This document shows positions 9,347-17,991 of a DNA stretch of 64,000 nt, piece by piece. The stretch's first letter is position 1. Each line of letters starts with the position of its first letter. Where the stretch lies: NCBI GenBank assembly GCA_903930435.1, contig CAIYYN010000037.1, positions 1-64,000 of the forward strand, given 5' to 3'. Source of the stretch: an uncultured Hyphomicrobiales bacterium (GTDB lineage Bacteria > Pseudomonadota > Alphaproteobacteria > Rhizobiales > Ancalomicrobiaceae). Below the pieces are notes generated by a model. The model ran no database searches. It was not told the origin of the DNA and was given only the letters and a program-made list of their open reading frames with translations. A program made the translations under genes and the position numbers.

Positions 9347-9946
9347 TCAGGCCTTCAACGACCTTAAAATGAAATCGAGCATTTCCTCGGCGGTAGCAGC
9401 ATCCGGATCATTGATGCATTTGACCACCATCTGCGGGTGGATTTGCGCCATGAAAGCCTGGTTGAGGCATTTGGCGACATGGCCAGGTTCGCCCAGAGCG
9501 ATTTCGCCGGCTGACATTCCTTCCGAAACGACCTTTGCAATGATCTCGATCTGGCGGTGGATGTGCTGGCGAATAGCCTCCCAGTCTTCCTCCATCGCGA
9601 CTGAGACCATCTCGTGGACCTTTTTCTCATCGAGCAAAAGCGAGACGGTCATCTGATGAATCGTCATCAGGATTGTCCTGATGCGCTCAATCGCCGAGCC
9701 AGGTCCATTCGCAATCTTCAGGGCAACGGCGACGCGCTCATCGAGCATCTGCGAACACAGAGCCTCATTAATCGCGAGTTTCGAGGGGAAGAAGCGATAC
9801 ACGTTGGCCGGCGACATACCCAATTCGCGGGCGATGTCGGCAACCGTGGTTTTGGAATAGCCATAATGCCGAAACAACCGCTCGCCCTCGCGCAGAATGC
9901 GAGCTCTGGTATCAGGTTTGGTATCGTCCGCAGATACGGTGGCCAT
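9347..9946 (-). CDS. TetR/AcrR-family transcriptional regulator
   Basis: A 199-residue repressor-type protein. The N-terminal helix-turn-helix is clear (ARILREGERLF, then KTTVADIARELGMSPANVYRFF), followed by an all-helical ligand-binding domain. It lies directly upstream of the adaptor and pump genes on the same strand, so it most likely senses a pump substrate and represses the operon and itself. A perfect 10-bp inverted repeat lies just upstream of its start. The ATG at 9946 was preferred to a GTG one codon earlier. Confidence 0.92.
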   Translation of the reverse strand: MATVSADDTKPDTRARILREGERLFRHYGYSKTTVADIARELGMSPANVYRFFPSKLAINEALCSQMLDERVAVALKIANGPGSAIERIRTILMTIHQMTVSLLLDEKKVHEMVSVAMEEDWEAIRQHIHRQIEIIAKVVSEGMSAGEIALGEPGHVAKCLNQAFMAQIHPQMVVKCINDPDAATAEEMLDFILRSLKA

Positions 9947-9982
9947 CACAGGTGATCCAACTTAATCAGCCGCAGAAATGAA

Positions 9983-10010
9983 GACTGACGAATATTGATT
10001 TTCGTCAGTC
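9983..10010. promoter_or_regulatory. Palindromic operator candidate upstream of tetR
   Basis: GACTGACGAA (9983-9992) and TTCGTCAGTC (10001-10010) are perfect inverted repeats separated by eight bases. The length and position, about 37-64 bases before the tetR start, are typical of a TetR-family operator. Two related half-sites lie upstream of the adaptor gene. Confidence 0.6.
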
Positions 10011-10128
10011 ATACAGAGCAGCCCTTTACATGTCAATCGAGCAATTGCGCAACATCGCGGAACAGTTAAAGGGCGGTCACCTCATTCAGCCTCCCAATGC
10101 AAGTGGATTCAGAAGCCTCAAAAGCAAA

Positions 10129-10161
10129 GGGCTGCCTGCGACAATTCGCCTCAGGCAGCCC
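10129..10161 (-). terminator. Rho-independent terminator of the NCS2 permease gene
   Basis: GGGCTGCCTG (10129-10138) and CAGGCAGCCC (10152-10161) are perfect complements with a 13-base loop. Read on the minus strand, the hairpin lies about 20 bases after the permease stop and is followed by a T-rich stretch (TTTGCTTTTG). Confidence 0.75.
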
Positions 10162-10180
10162 AATAATGCCTTGCGCAACC

Positions 10181-11593
10181 TCAGTGATCTGCCGCTTTTG
10201 CAGCAGCAGACAGTTGGTCTTCAGCTTCTGTGGTCGAAACGAGGCCATTGTAAAAGAGGTTGAGCACCACGGCGACCAGGGTCGTCAGAATGATTCCGGA
10301 GCCGAGGATCGGCTTCCAGGTTGCCGGAAAGTTTCGGAAGAAGTCGGGCGCCACGAGTGGAATGAGGCCCGCTCCGACTGAGATCGCGACGATAAAGAGG
10401 TTGTTGCGATTGTTGCGGAAATCGACGCCGCCCAGAATTCGGACACCTGTGGCGGCGACCATGCCAAACATGACAATGCCCGCCCCTCCGAGCACCTCCG
10501 GCGGCACCGCAGCGACAATCGCAGCAAGCTTCGGGATCAGGCTCAAGATCACGAGGATCACGCCACCGGCCACGGCAACGAAGCGGGACCGAATGCCCGT
10601 GACGCCGACAAGCCCCACATTCTGCGAGAAGGACGTATAGGGAAACGCGTTGAAAATGCCGCCGATGATCGTGCCGATGCCGTCGGCCCGAATGCCGTTC
10701 GCGATATCCTTTGGCGTGACAGATTTTCCAGTCATGTCACCAAGCGCCAGGAACATGCCTGTTGATTCGATCATCACGACGATCATCACGATGCACATCG
10801 TGAGGATGGACGTGAACTCGAAGTGCGGCATACCAAACTGGAACGGCAAGACAACCCCGAAGATCGGCGCGCTTTGAACCGACCCAAAACTCATCTTGCC
10901 AAGAAACGTCGCGACGACCGCTCCGACAATGATCCCGATCAGAACAGAAATATTGGCCACGAAACCCTTGCCAAACTTCGAAATGATCAAGATGACCACC
11001 AGCACCAACGCGGATAGCGCAAAACCATCGAGCGCATCCCGATTTGGATTGGGGATCATGCCCTTGAACGAACCATCGACGATATTGGGCACCATGCGTG
11101 GCCCCTCGGCCCAATCGACACCAATGCGCATGAGCGAAATACCGATAATCAGGATGATCGATCCCGTCACAATGGCTGGGAAAAAGCGCGTCAAGGCACT
11201 CATGATCGGAGCCACAAGAAAGGCAAAGATACCCGCACCAATCACGGCACCGTAGATCGTCAACAGGGACGCGACCGGCGTTGCGCCTGCATCCTTGCCT
11301 GCGGCGATCAGGGCCATCATCGGACCAACCGACGCAAAAGTGACGCCCATCATGACCGGCAGACGAATGCCGACGAAACCAAAGCCCAGGCTCTGCACCA
11401 GCGTCGCTAGCCCACATGCAAGAATATCCGCGGAAATCAGGATTGCTCGCTGGTCGGCAGGCAACCCAAGCGCCCCAGCAATGATCAAGGGAACCGCAAC
11501 GGCCCCGGCATACATCACCAGCACATGCTGAAGCCCGAGGGCGACAAGCCGTTGCGGCGGCAAAATCTCATCGACTGCCTTGGAAGCGTCCAT
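10181..11593 (-). CDS. NCS2-family nucleobase permease (xanthine/uric acid type)
   Basis: A polytopic inner-membrane symporter of 470 residues with about 12-14 hydrophobic segments (LGLQHVLVMYAGAVAVPL at the start). The NCS2 signature reads QNVGLVGVTG, with Gln-Asn and Thr-Gly as in the xanthine/urate group rather than the uracil group, so it probably imports oxidised purines with a cation. I placed the start at 11593 because GGGAGGAAAG lies directly upstream; the longer frame adds 43 polar residues not expected in this family. It is a single-gene unit with its own terminator. Confidence 0.88.
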   Translation of the reverse strand: MDASKAVDEILPPQRLVALGLQHVLVMYAGAVAVPLIIAGALGLPADQRAILISADILACGLATLVQSLGFGFVGIRLPVMMGVTFASVGPMMALIAAGKDAGATPVASLLTIYGAVIGAGIFAFLVAPIMSALTRFFPAIVTGSIILIIGISLMRIGVDWAEGPRMVPNIVDGSFKGMIPNPNRDALDGFALSALVLVVILIISKFGKGFVANISVLIGIIVGAVVATFLGKMSFGSVQSAPIFGVVLPFQFGMPHFEFTSILTMCIVMIVVMIESTGMFLALGDMTGKSVTPKDIANGIRADGIGTIIGGIFNAFPYTSFSQNVGLVGVTGIRSRFVAVAGGVILVILSLIPKLAAIVAAVPPEVLGGAGIVMFGMVAATGVRILGGVDFRNNRNNLFIVAISVGAGLIPLVAPDFFRNFPATWKPILGSGIILTTLVAVVLNLFYNGLVSTTEAEDQLSAAAKAADH

Positions 11594-12144
11594 CAACTTT
11601 CCTCCCGTTTGTTTCCTGTCTGCCTTTTCTGGCAGATCAGCGTCTTGATTAGCGTCAAACCCCTTATTTGCAGCTTGCTCCCGAACTTTACCGACAAGCC
11701 CGCGATCTGCCGAGGCCGTCATTCTTCAAAAGCCGATTGCGGGATTATGAGATGGCAAACCGGTATCGAGTGCAACCGGATTGTCCGCCAAATAATCGGA
11801 TAGCCGCGTCAATCAACAAGTTCGAACGCCCCGACTGCATGTCAACTGGATACAACTTAGGCAAATCCTTGTGAGCAGTTGTCGAAAATCACATCTCACC
11901 ACCTCGATACGAGCGATGAAATCGCCCCAGAAAAGGCTTCGCCATGTTGCTCGTATAGATTGAAAAAAATTCAATCGTCCATTATGAGATGAATTGCAAT
12001 CAAGGGGCGCAATTCAATTTTGATGATTACCTTGAGTCAATGCGTGACGCAATTTGAATGGATTGCGCCCCGACATCGACCTGGAGATCAGCTTTGACCC
12101 CTCGCCTGCACGGTTGCGCAAACCGGCAAAAAATGGAGGTTCCA
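11594..12144. other. Intergenic region between the permease and the aegerolysin gene
   Basis: About 550 bases with no convincing gene. It must carry the divergent promoters. The right half is AT-rich and holds the inverted repeat GATTGAA/TTCAATC (11958-11964 and 11970-11976, spacer of five A) and several further ATTGAA, GCAATT and TTCAAT pieces up to about 12060. I could not recognise a purine or other riboswitch. Confidence 0.4.
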
Positions 12145-12555
12145 ATGTCGGCAAGATCAACACGCGTCAATTTCGAAAATGCGACGAACTGCTGCCTCAT
12201 TCTCGTAGGCAGCAGTCTGCAACACGGGATCTGGAACGGGTCACCACCAGGCGTGATCGCTGTGCAAAGCACAGCATCATGGCAAAATGATTCAGATGGC
12301 TTCATGACCGGCGATCAAGGGTCGGCCAGTTATGCTGCAGTACAGGTCCACAACGGCTCCCCGGTCTGCATCGGATATGTGGTCATCTCCTGGGATAATC
12401 CGTACGTCGGATCGAACTCCTACAGCATGTCTGCACCTGCGGGCCTGAGCATCTCCTATACAGGCGGCGGCGGCAATAACGCGACAATCAACGTTACCCT
12501 GAAACTTGCGGCCGGTCGCGAAGCTGAACGCGTCACCACGACCGTCGAGAAATGA
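12145..12555 (+). CDS. Aegerolysin-like / crystal-protein ET79-like protein
   Basis: A 136-residue beta-rich protein that matches the aegerolysin pattern: an opening strand STRVNFENAT, a GxW segment (HGIWNGSPP), the motif FMTGDQGSASY and the signature WDNPYVGSNSYS, which corresponds to the WDxPWxGxN block of aegerolysins and of the Bacillus ET79 protein. Known members bind membrane lipids, some acting with a partner as pore formers. No signal peptide is visible and no MACPF-type partner lies nearby. I chose the ATG at 12145, preceded by GGAGGT at ideal spacing. A hairpin follows the stop. Confidence 0.75.
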   Translation: MSARSTRVNFENATNCCLILVGSSLQHGIWNGSPPGVIAVQSTASWQNDSDGFMTGDQGSASYAAVQVHNGSPVCIGYVVISWDNPYVGSNSYSMSAPAGLSISYTGGGGNNATINVTLKLAAGREAERVTTTVEK

Positions 12556-12572
12556 TCTTCTGACGAAAAATG

Positions 12573-12606
12573 CCTGCAGCAAGATTTGAGACAATCTCGC
12601 TGCAGG
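12573..12606. terminator. Hairpin terminator between convergent aegerolysin and chemoreceptor genes
   Basis: CCTGCAGC (12573-12580) pairs with GCTGCAGG (12599-12606), and inside it AGATT pairs with AATCT. On the minus strand it is followed by CATTTTTCG, a better T-run than on the plus strand, so it should mainly stop the leftward chemoreceptor message and may serve both genes. Confidence 0.65.
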
Positions 12607-12653
12607 ACCTTTAACGCAGAAACTGCCCGCCTCTCAGCTGGGGACCGCGATTA

Positions 12654-14120
12654 TCAGCCTGTCATCCCAAGCACGGCATCAGCCGCATTGCGAATTGTGG
12701 CGATGCTGGCACTAATTTCACCCAGATCCGACACGATCGCCTGAACGCCAGACGTTGCAGACGACATTTCGTTCACAATTCCCTCGGTCACCGTTGCCTG
12801 CTCTTCAACGGCGGATGCAATCGCGGACGAGATACTGGAGATATCCGAGATCGTGCCCGTGATCACTTCAATCGCGGTAACGGCCAGCGCTGAACCTGAC
12901 TGGATCTCCGAAATGTTTCGACCGATATCGGCGGTTGCTTTTGCCGTCTGGTCTGCCAGTTGTTTCACTTCAGCAGCCACAACCGCGAAGCCCCGTCCGG
13001 CTTCACCCGCTCGAGCCGCTTCAATCGTGGCATTCAAAGCCAGAAGATTGGTCTGGCCGGCGATAGAGTTGATCAACTCTACGACGGTGCCAATCTTGCT
13101 GGCAAGATCTGACAGATCGCCAACAACCTTCGTCGCCTTTTCCGCCTCGTTCACGGCGCGACTTGATACTGCCTGTGCAGAATGAACCTGATGCGAAATC
13201 TCCGAGATCGACTTTGACAGGTGTCCGGTGGCTGTGGCGACGGAGTGCACATTCGATGCCGTCTGATCCGCCACCATGTTTGCGCTTGTCGATTTTTCTT
13301 CGGCGGTATCAGTGGTTCGACCAATCTCGATTTCAATCCTTGACCGGATTTCTTCTTGCCTCTGCTTCTCCTTGACAGACGCAGTTACGTCCTGAGCGAA
13401 CTTGACCACTTTTGCGAGCCGCCCATTCTGATCAAAAATGGGGTTATAATCGCCCAGGATCCACTTCTCGGACCCATCGGCGGCCACACGTCGAAATGTT
13501 CCGGATTGAGTAGCGCCGGATCGCAGCGCCTCCCAAAAGCGCTTGTACTCAGCGCTATCCCGATCGGAGGGAGGCACAAACATACTGTGCTTCCGGCCAA
13601 CAACATCTGAGGCTCGGTAGCCGAAGAGGCTCAAAAAGTTTTGATTGGCACTGAGGATCGTCCCATCAAGTGCAAATTCAATCACTGCCTGGGATCTCCG
13701 GACAGCCTCGATCTGACCATGAAAATCGGCCTCAATTCGCTTGCGTTCTGTGACGTCAGAGGCGAACTTCATGATGCTGACGACGCGACCGCTGCTGGAT
13801 TTTATGGGCATATAGACCCCGTGGATCCAGACATCTGCACCTGATTTCTTCAACCGCCTGAATTCTCCGACGGTGGGCTGCCCCGCTGCCAAACTCACCC
13901 AAAACTGTCTGTATTCGGGAGAACTCGCATAGTCAGGATCAACGAAGATCGCGTGCTTCTTGCCGATTATTTCGGTTTCCCGATACTCCATCAACGATAA
14001 AAAGATCGCGTTTGCCCGCAGAATAACGCCGTCCGGTGTGAACTCGATAACAGCCTGAGACTCTTCGATGGCGGCAACCTTACCGCGATTGACATCGCTT
14101 CCTGTCAGCAATCCCAGCAT
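12654..14120 (-). CDS. Soluble methyl-accepting chemotaxis protein with two PAS domains
   Basis: A 488-residue cytoplasmic chemoreceptor. Two PAS domains of about 110 residues stand in tandem (roughly 17-130 and 138-255). They look like duplicates of each other: both start SQAVIEF and share FLSL, a GxKH or GRKH block and a KFAxDVT end. The receptor signalling domain follows, with the tip [25 protein letters not shown] that contacts CheA/CheW. No transmembrane segment is present, so it senses an internal signal such as redox state or oxygen; a bound cofactor cannot be read from the sequence. GGGGG lies nine bases before the ATG. No che genes are nearby. Confidence 0.93.
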   Translation of the reverse strand: MLGLLTGSDVNRGKVAAIEESQAVIEFTPDGVILRANAIFLSLMEYRETEIIGKKHAIFVDPDYASSPEYRQFWVSLAAGQPTVGEFRRLKKSGADVWIHGVYMPIKSSSGRVVSIMKFASDVTERKRIEADFHGQIEAVRRSQAVIEFALDGTILSANQNFLSLFGYRASDVVGRKHSMFVPPSDRDSAEYKRFWEALRSGATQSGTFRRVAADGSEKWILGDYNPIFDQNGRLAKVVKFAQDVTASVKEKQRQEEIRSRIEIEIGRTTDTAEEKSTSANMVADQTASNVHSVATATGHLSKSISEISHQVHSAQAVSSRAVNEAEKATKVVGDLSDLASKIGTVVELINSIAGQTNLLALNATIEAARAGEAGRGFAVVAAEVKQLADQTAKATADIGRNISEIQSGSALAVTAIEVITGTISDISSISSAIASAVEEQATVTEGIVNEMSSATSGVQAIVSDLGEISASIATIRNAADAVLGMTG

Positions 14121-14758
14121 GCATCATCCCCCTTCTATAATGATTATTGAATTTAATATTATGATATTAACCAAAGGTATATATTATGATTTATTGAATG
14201 TATTTTCCCAAGCTGACCGACAATAACACCAAGTGTTACGAGGACCAGGCTCCGCATTTTCAATGCCCAACAGCAAGCCTTGAGTCTTCACAGCCGGATG
14301 ATTCACCGGTGCAAGGGGTAGTCAATCAAGATCCCGAAGATCAAACGATCACCGAGGGTCAAGGAGTAGCCTCGCTCGGCGTTAGCGACCAACCGCCAAT
14401 ATATCGACCAAGCAGATTTGAGGCCCAAGTTGCTTGCCGGATAACAATTATCTGCATTCAACCAGATGTGCGAACCAGATCACCGGACTAGACGATAAAA
14501 AGCCAAGTAACTGGTATTATTCTGATAATCACGCCAATAGCCTAGATCTCCATTCTTCATCCTATTTGGAGCGTGTGCAGAATTCATCGCATTGCAGGAC
14601 CTTCGATGCGGGCTGAAATTCGACAAACGTTGCAGTCGGAATTCGCATGGCTTCGATGCGATCGTCGCTATCTTGCATTCGCCCAAAAAATAACCGACAG
14701 TCTCACCAAAGGTAGGCTTGAGCCAGTCAATGGCCGTTTTGCCAAGCGGGAGCGTCAG
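14121..14758. other. AT-rich region between divergent chemoreceptor and ribbon-helix-helix genes
   Basis: About 640 bases. The first 90 bases are very AT-rich (many TATT/AATATT steps), as expected for a promoter area of the chemoreceptor. Short open frames occur on both strands, but none has a ribosome-binding site or a recognisable protein. I see no RNA gene or repeat family. Confidence 0.35.
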
Positions 14759-15061
14759 ATGTGTCACCTTTTTGCGAGCCAGCCACCGGATAGCTATGCT
14801 TTCGAGACGCGGTCAATCCGGTTGAATGGACAAAGCACAAGCATCAGGCTTGAAAAGATCTTCTGGGGAATGCTTGAGCAGATTGCGGCCCTCGAAGACA
14901 TGAGTGTGCCACGCTTCATCTCCACCCTGCATAATGAAGTTCTGATGCTCAACGGCGAAACCCCGAACTTCACCTCCCATTTGCGCTGTATTTGCATGGT
15001 CGCGCTCGAAAATAAAATGCTGGACCACGTGCCGCCACCGGCGCTTGCGAAATCAGCCTGA
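14759..15061 (+). CDS. Small ribbon-helix-helix domain protein
   Basis: The 100-residue protein resembles the ribbon-helix-helix group common in rhizobia: RSIRLNGQSTSIRLEKIFW gives the ribbon strand, followed by two helices (LEQIAALEDMSVPRFISTLHNEV) and a segment NFTSHLRC. Such proteins are probable DNA-binding regulators; the target is unknown. I prefer the ATG at 14759 (GGGAG six bases upstream) over an upstream ATG that would add 62 residues. It stands alone, followed 130 bases later by the glyoxalase gene. Confidence 0.75.
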   Translation: MCHLFASQPPDSYAFETRSIRLNGQSTSIRLEKIFWGMLEQIAALEDMSVPRFISTLHNEVLMLNGETPNFTSHLRCICMVALENKMLDHVPPPALAKSA

Positions 15062-15194
15062 GCCTTGCGCCTGAAAAATTTTTGAGCATTTGAGTACGTA
15101 GTAATCCGATAACACCCGGGCCCGGAAAATTTGGCTATTCTTTCACAATCGCTCAAAGCAGCAGTGATTTCTGCGCAAAGCGTAGGGGTAGGAA

Positions 15195-15590
15195 ATGGCC
15201 AAAGCAATACATACGATGATTCGTGTCTTGAACGAATCTCAATCGATCGACTTTTATTCAAAGGCATTCGGCCTTTCCATAGCAGACCGAATTGACTTCC
15301 AGACATTTACACTTGTTTACTTGCGCAATGCTGAAGCAGACTTCGAAGTCGAACTGACGATCAACAAGGGGCGCGAGGAGCCGTACATTCTCGGTACAGG
15401 CTACGGGCACTTGGCATTTGCGGTCGACGACCTCGAAGCAGAGCACAAGCGCATGAGCGAACTCGGCTTCAGTCCGCGCGATATCGTTGACTTCAAGCAT
15501 GACGGGGCACTGCTCGCCCGGTTTTTCTTCATTGATGATCCAGACGGCTACAAGATTGAAGTCTTGCAGCGACATGGCCGCTATCGCTGA
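15195..15590 (+). CDS. Glyoxalase I-like VOC metalloenzyme
   Basis: A 131-residue vicinal-oxygen-chelate protein related to lactoylglutathione lyase (GloA), which converts the methylglyoxal-glutathione adduct to lactoylglutathione. The four metal ligands of GloA are in place: His6, Glu53, His72 and Glu122. The first babb unit begins HTMIRVLNESQSIDFYSKAFGL. The next two genes encode a GMC dehydrogenase and its small partner, with 59 bases in between, so they may be one transcription unit. That grouping could mean a substrate other than methylglyoxal. Confidence 0.85.
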   Translation: MAKAIHTMIRVLNESQSIDFYSKAFGLSIADRIDFQTFTLVYLRNAEADFEVELTINKGREEPYILGTGYGHLAFAVDDLEAEHKRMSELGFSPRDIVDFKHDGALLARFFFIDDPDGYKIEVLQRHGRYR

Positions 15591-15649
15591 CCACGCACGA
15601 CCCAGTCGCGGCCCAAAAGCACCCAGCCAACGAAACAGGAGGAAGGCCC

Positions 15650-16231
15650 ATGAGCGACCACAACCATGGCCACAACCATGCCGATACACATCACCACGCA
15701 CACCCGGCAAAGCCCGGCTTCAGCCGACGCACATTCCTGCGCCGGTCGTCGGAAATCACCCTCGCGGCAGCCATCACCATCACGGCCGGCGGAGCTCTGT
15801 TGAATGAGTCCGAGGCCTGGGCCCTTGAGGTCAAGGCCCTGAAGCCCGAGACGATGAAGACGCTCATCCTGATGGCGCGCGACATTTACCCGCACGACAA
15901 GGTCCCTGACCGGTTTTATGCAATTGCGGTGAAGGCCTACGACGCAAAGGCGGCAGCCGATCCTCAGTTCAAGTCCATGCTGGAAACAGGTATCGCGGGC
16001 CTCGATACGGCCGCAGGTGCGGGTGGTTATGTCGGCGTCGCGTGGGAAGCGCAGCGAGTGGCGTTACTCCATCAGATCAGTTCAACGCCGATGTTCGAGA
16101 CTGTCCGGTCCGGCCTCGTCGTCTCACTCTACAACCAGCAGGAGCTCTGGCCGATCTTCGGCTACGAGGGCGAATCCTATTCAAAGGGCGGCTACATCCA
16201 TCGCGGCTTCGATGACATCGACTGGCTTTGA
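15650..16231 (+). CDS. Tat-exported gluconate 2-dehydrogenase subunit 3-family protein with His-rich leader
   Basis: A 193-residue partner of the following GMC oxidoreductase, of the gluconate-dehydrogenase small-subunit family that is exported through the Tat system and can carry its flavin partner across. The twin-arginine motif SRRTFLRR (about 25-32) is followed by a hydrophobic stretch. In front of it is an unusual histidine cluster with nine His in the first 21 residues. After the signal, METGIAGLDTAA and ELWPIFGYEGESYSKGG resemble the family. AGGAGG precedes the start. Neighbours: glyoxalase upstream, GMC gene downstream. Confidence 0.85.
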   Translation: MSDHNHGHNHADTHHHAHPAKPGFSRRTFLRRSSEITLAAAITITAGGALLNESEAWALEVKALKPETMKTLILMARDIYPHDKVPDRFYAIAVKAYDAKAAADPQFKSMLETGIAGLDTAAGAGGYVGVAWEAQRVALLHQISSTPMFETVRSGLVVSLYNQQELWPIFGYEGESYSKGGYIHRGFDDIDWL

Positions 16232-16345
16232 CCAGCTTCGATCCCCATTCCCGTTTGTCATGCGTCAGTTGAACGCATGAACGATCCAATCAAGCGATGC
16301 GCTCACAAGGTAGCAGCATCGGAGCAAACAAGGTGAGGATTTCCA

Positions 16346-17914
16346 ATGGTGGCTAAATTCGACCAGAATGACGACGGTGTCGTCGTAATCATCGGTTCGG
16401 GCGCGGGCGGCGGAACGCTCGGCAATGAACTGGCCCAAAAAGGTATCAACGTCGTGATCCTGGAAGCAGGACAACGGCATGAATACGAAGACTTCATCAA
16501 CGACGAATGGGCGAGCTTCTCGCAACTGGCCTGGACCGATAACCGGACGACTTCAGGATCATGGCGTGTCGCCAAGAACTTCCCGAACTTGCCTGCGTGG
16601 ATCGTGAAGGCCGTCGGCGGCTCGACAACGCACTGGGCGGGGGCATCGCTCCGGTTTCAGGCCCATGAGTTCAAGACACTGACCACCTACGGACATGTTC
16701 CTGGTGCCAATTTGCTGGACTGGCCGATCACACTCGCCGAGATGGAGCCCTATTACGCCCGGGCCGAAGAGAAGATGGGCGTGACTCGCACCGGCAACCG
16801 TCCGGGACTGCCAGGCAATAACAATTTCAAGGTCTTGAAGGCAGGCGCTGACAAACTCGGCTACAAGGAATGCCACACCGGCAACATGGCGATCAATTCG
16901 ATCGAACGCGACAATCGCAACTCCTGCCAGCAGACCGGCTTCTGCTTCCAGGGCTGCAAATGGGGCGCGAAATGGTCGACGCTCTATACGGAAATTCCAA
17001 AGGGCGAGGCCACGGGAAAACTGGAAGTTCGTCCGCAGAGCCACGTTCTCCGCATCGAACATGATGCATCTGGCAAGGTCACCGGCGTTGTCTATGCCGA
17101 CAAGGACGGCAAGGAGCAACGTCAAAAGGCTCGCGTGGTCGCTGTGGCGGGCAACTCCATCGAAAGCCCGCGCATTCTGCTGAACTCGCATTCAGCCATG
17201 TTCCCGGATGGTCTTGCCAATTCGTCGGGTCAGGTCGGTCGCAACTACATGCGGCACATGACTGGCTCGGTTTATGGCGTGTTTGAGAAGCCGGTTCATA
17301 TGTATCGCGGCACGACAATGGCCGGCATCATTCGCGACGAGGCCCGTTTTGATCCGAGCCGTGGGTTTGTCGGTGGCTATGAAATGGAGACGCTCTCGCT
17401 GGGCCTGCCGTTCATGGCGGCCTTCCTCGACCCGGGTGCCTGGGGCCGCGAATTCACCTCAGCGTTGGACGGTTATTCCAATATGGCCGGCATGTGGCTC
17501 GTCGGGGAAGACATGCCGCAGGAGACAAATCGCATCACGCTGTCCAGCTTCAAGGACAAATATGGGATGCCGGTCGCGGATGTGCATTTTGATGACCATC
17601 CCAACGATATCGCCATGCGCAACTATGCCTACAAGCAAGGCATGGCGCTTTATGAGTCGGTTGGTGCCATCCGCACGTTCCCGACACCGCCCTACCCGTC
17701 TACGCACAATCTCGGCACGAACCGGATGAGCGAAAATGCACGTGATGGCGTCGTGAACAAGCATGGCCAAACCCATGACATCAAGAACCTCTTCGTCTCT
17801 GACGGCAGCCAGTTCACAAGCGGTGGTGCCGAAAATCCGACCTTGACGATCGTCTCGCTGGCGATCCGGCAAGCCGAGTTCATCGCCGAACAGATGCGCA
17901 CAAAGACCATCTGA
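16346..17914 (+). CDS. GMC-family FAD-dependent dehydrogenase (large subunit)
   Basis: A 522-residue flavoprotein that oxidises an alcohol or sugar. The FAD-binding Rossmann loop GSGAGGGTLGNEL is near the N-terminus, followed by an acidic ribose-binding end (VVILEAGQRH). The C-terminal catalytic region has HNLGTNRM and SGGAENPTLT, which carry the usual His and Asn. It has no signal of its own and probably leaves the cell folded together with the Tat-bearing subunit encoded 114 bases upstream. No cytochrome c subunit gene follows, so the electron acceptor is not known. A strong terminator comes after it. Confidence 0.9.
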   Translation: MVAKFDQNDDGVVVIIGSGAGGGTLGNELAQKGINVVILEAGQRHEYEDFINDEWASFSQLAWTDNRTTSGSWRVAKNFPNLPAWIVKAVGGSTTHWAGASLRFQAHEFKTLTTYGHVPGANLLDWPITLAEMEPYYARAEEKMGVTRTGNRPGLPGNNNFKVLKAGADKLGYKECHTGNMAINSIERDNRNSCQQTGFCFQGCKWGAKWSTLYTEIPKGEATGKLEVRPQSHVLRIEHDASGKVTGVVYADKDGKEQRQKARVVAVAGNSIESPRILLNSHSAMFPDGLANSSGQVGRNYMRHMTGSVYGVFEKPVHMYRGTTMAGIIRDEARFDPSRGFVGGYEMETLSLGLPFMAAFLDPGAWGREFTSALDGYSNMAGMWLVGEDMPQETNRITLSSFKDKYGMPVADVHFDDHPNDIAMRNYAYKQGMALYESVGAIRTFPTPPYPSTHNLGTNRMSENARDGVVNKHGQTHDIKNLFVSDGSQFTSGGAENPTLTIVSLAIRQAEFIAEQMRTKTI

Positions 17915-17931
17915 GTTCGTTGTGATCAGCT

Positions 17932-17969
17932 AAACGCCCCGTGCACGCGAAAGCCTGTGCGGGGCGTTT
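17932..17969 (+). terminator. Rho-independent terminator after the GMC dehydrogenase
   Basis: AAACGCCCCG (17932-17941) and CGGGGCGTTT (17960-17969) are perfect complements, extended inward by wobble pairs. The hairpin is 17 bases after the GMC stop and 22 bases before the convergent permease stop, and it can act in both directions. Confidence 0.75.
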
Positions 17970-17991
17970 GCCATGGTTCGCGTGATAGCAC

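Noticed and set aside
11594-12144. Purine-type riboswitch upstream of the NCS2 permease
   Set aside because: No conserved three-way junction or known aptamer core could be recognised near the permease start.
14198-14491. 97-codon open frame between the chemoreceptor and the ribbon-helix-helix gene
   Set aside because: No ribosome-binding site, odd composition and no recognisable family.
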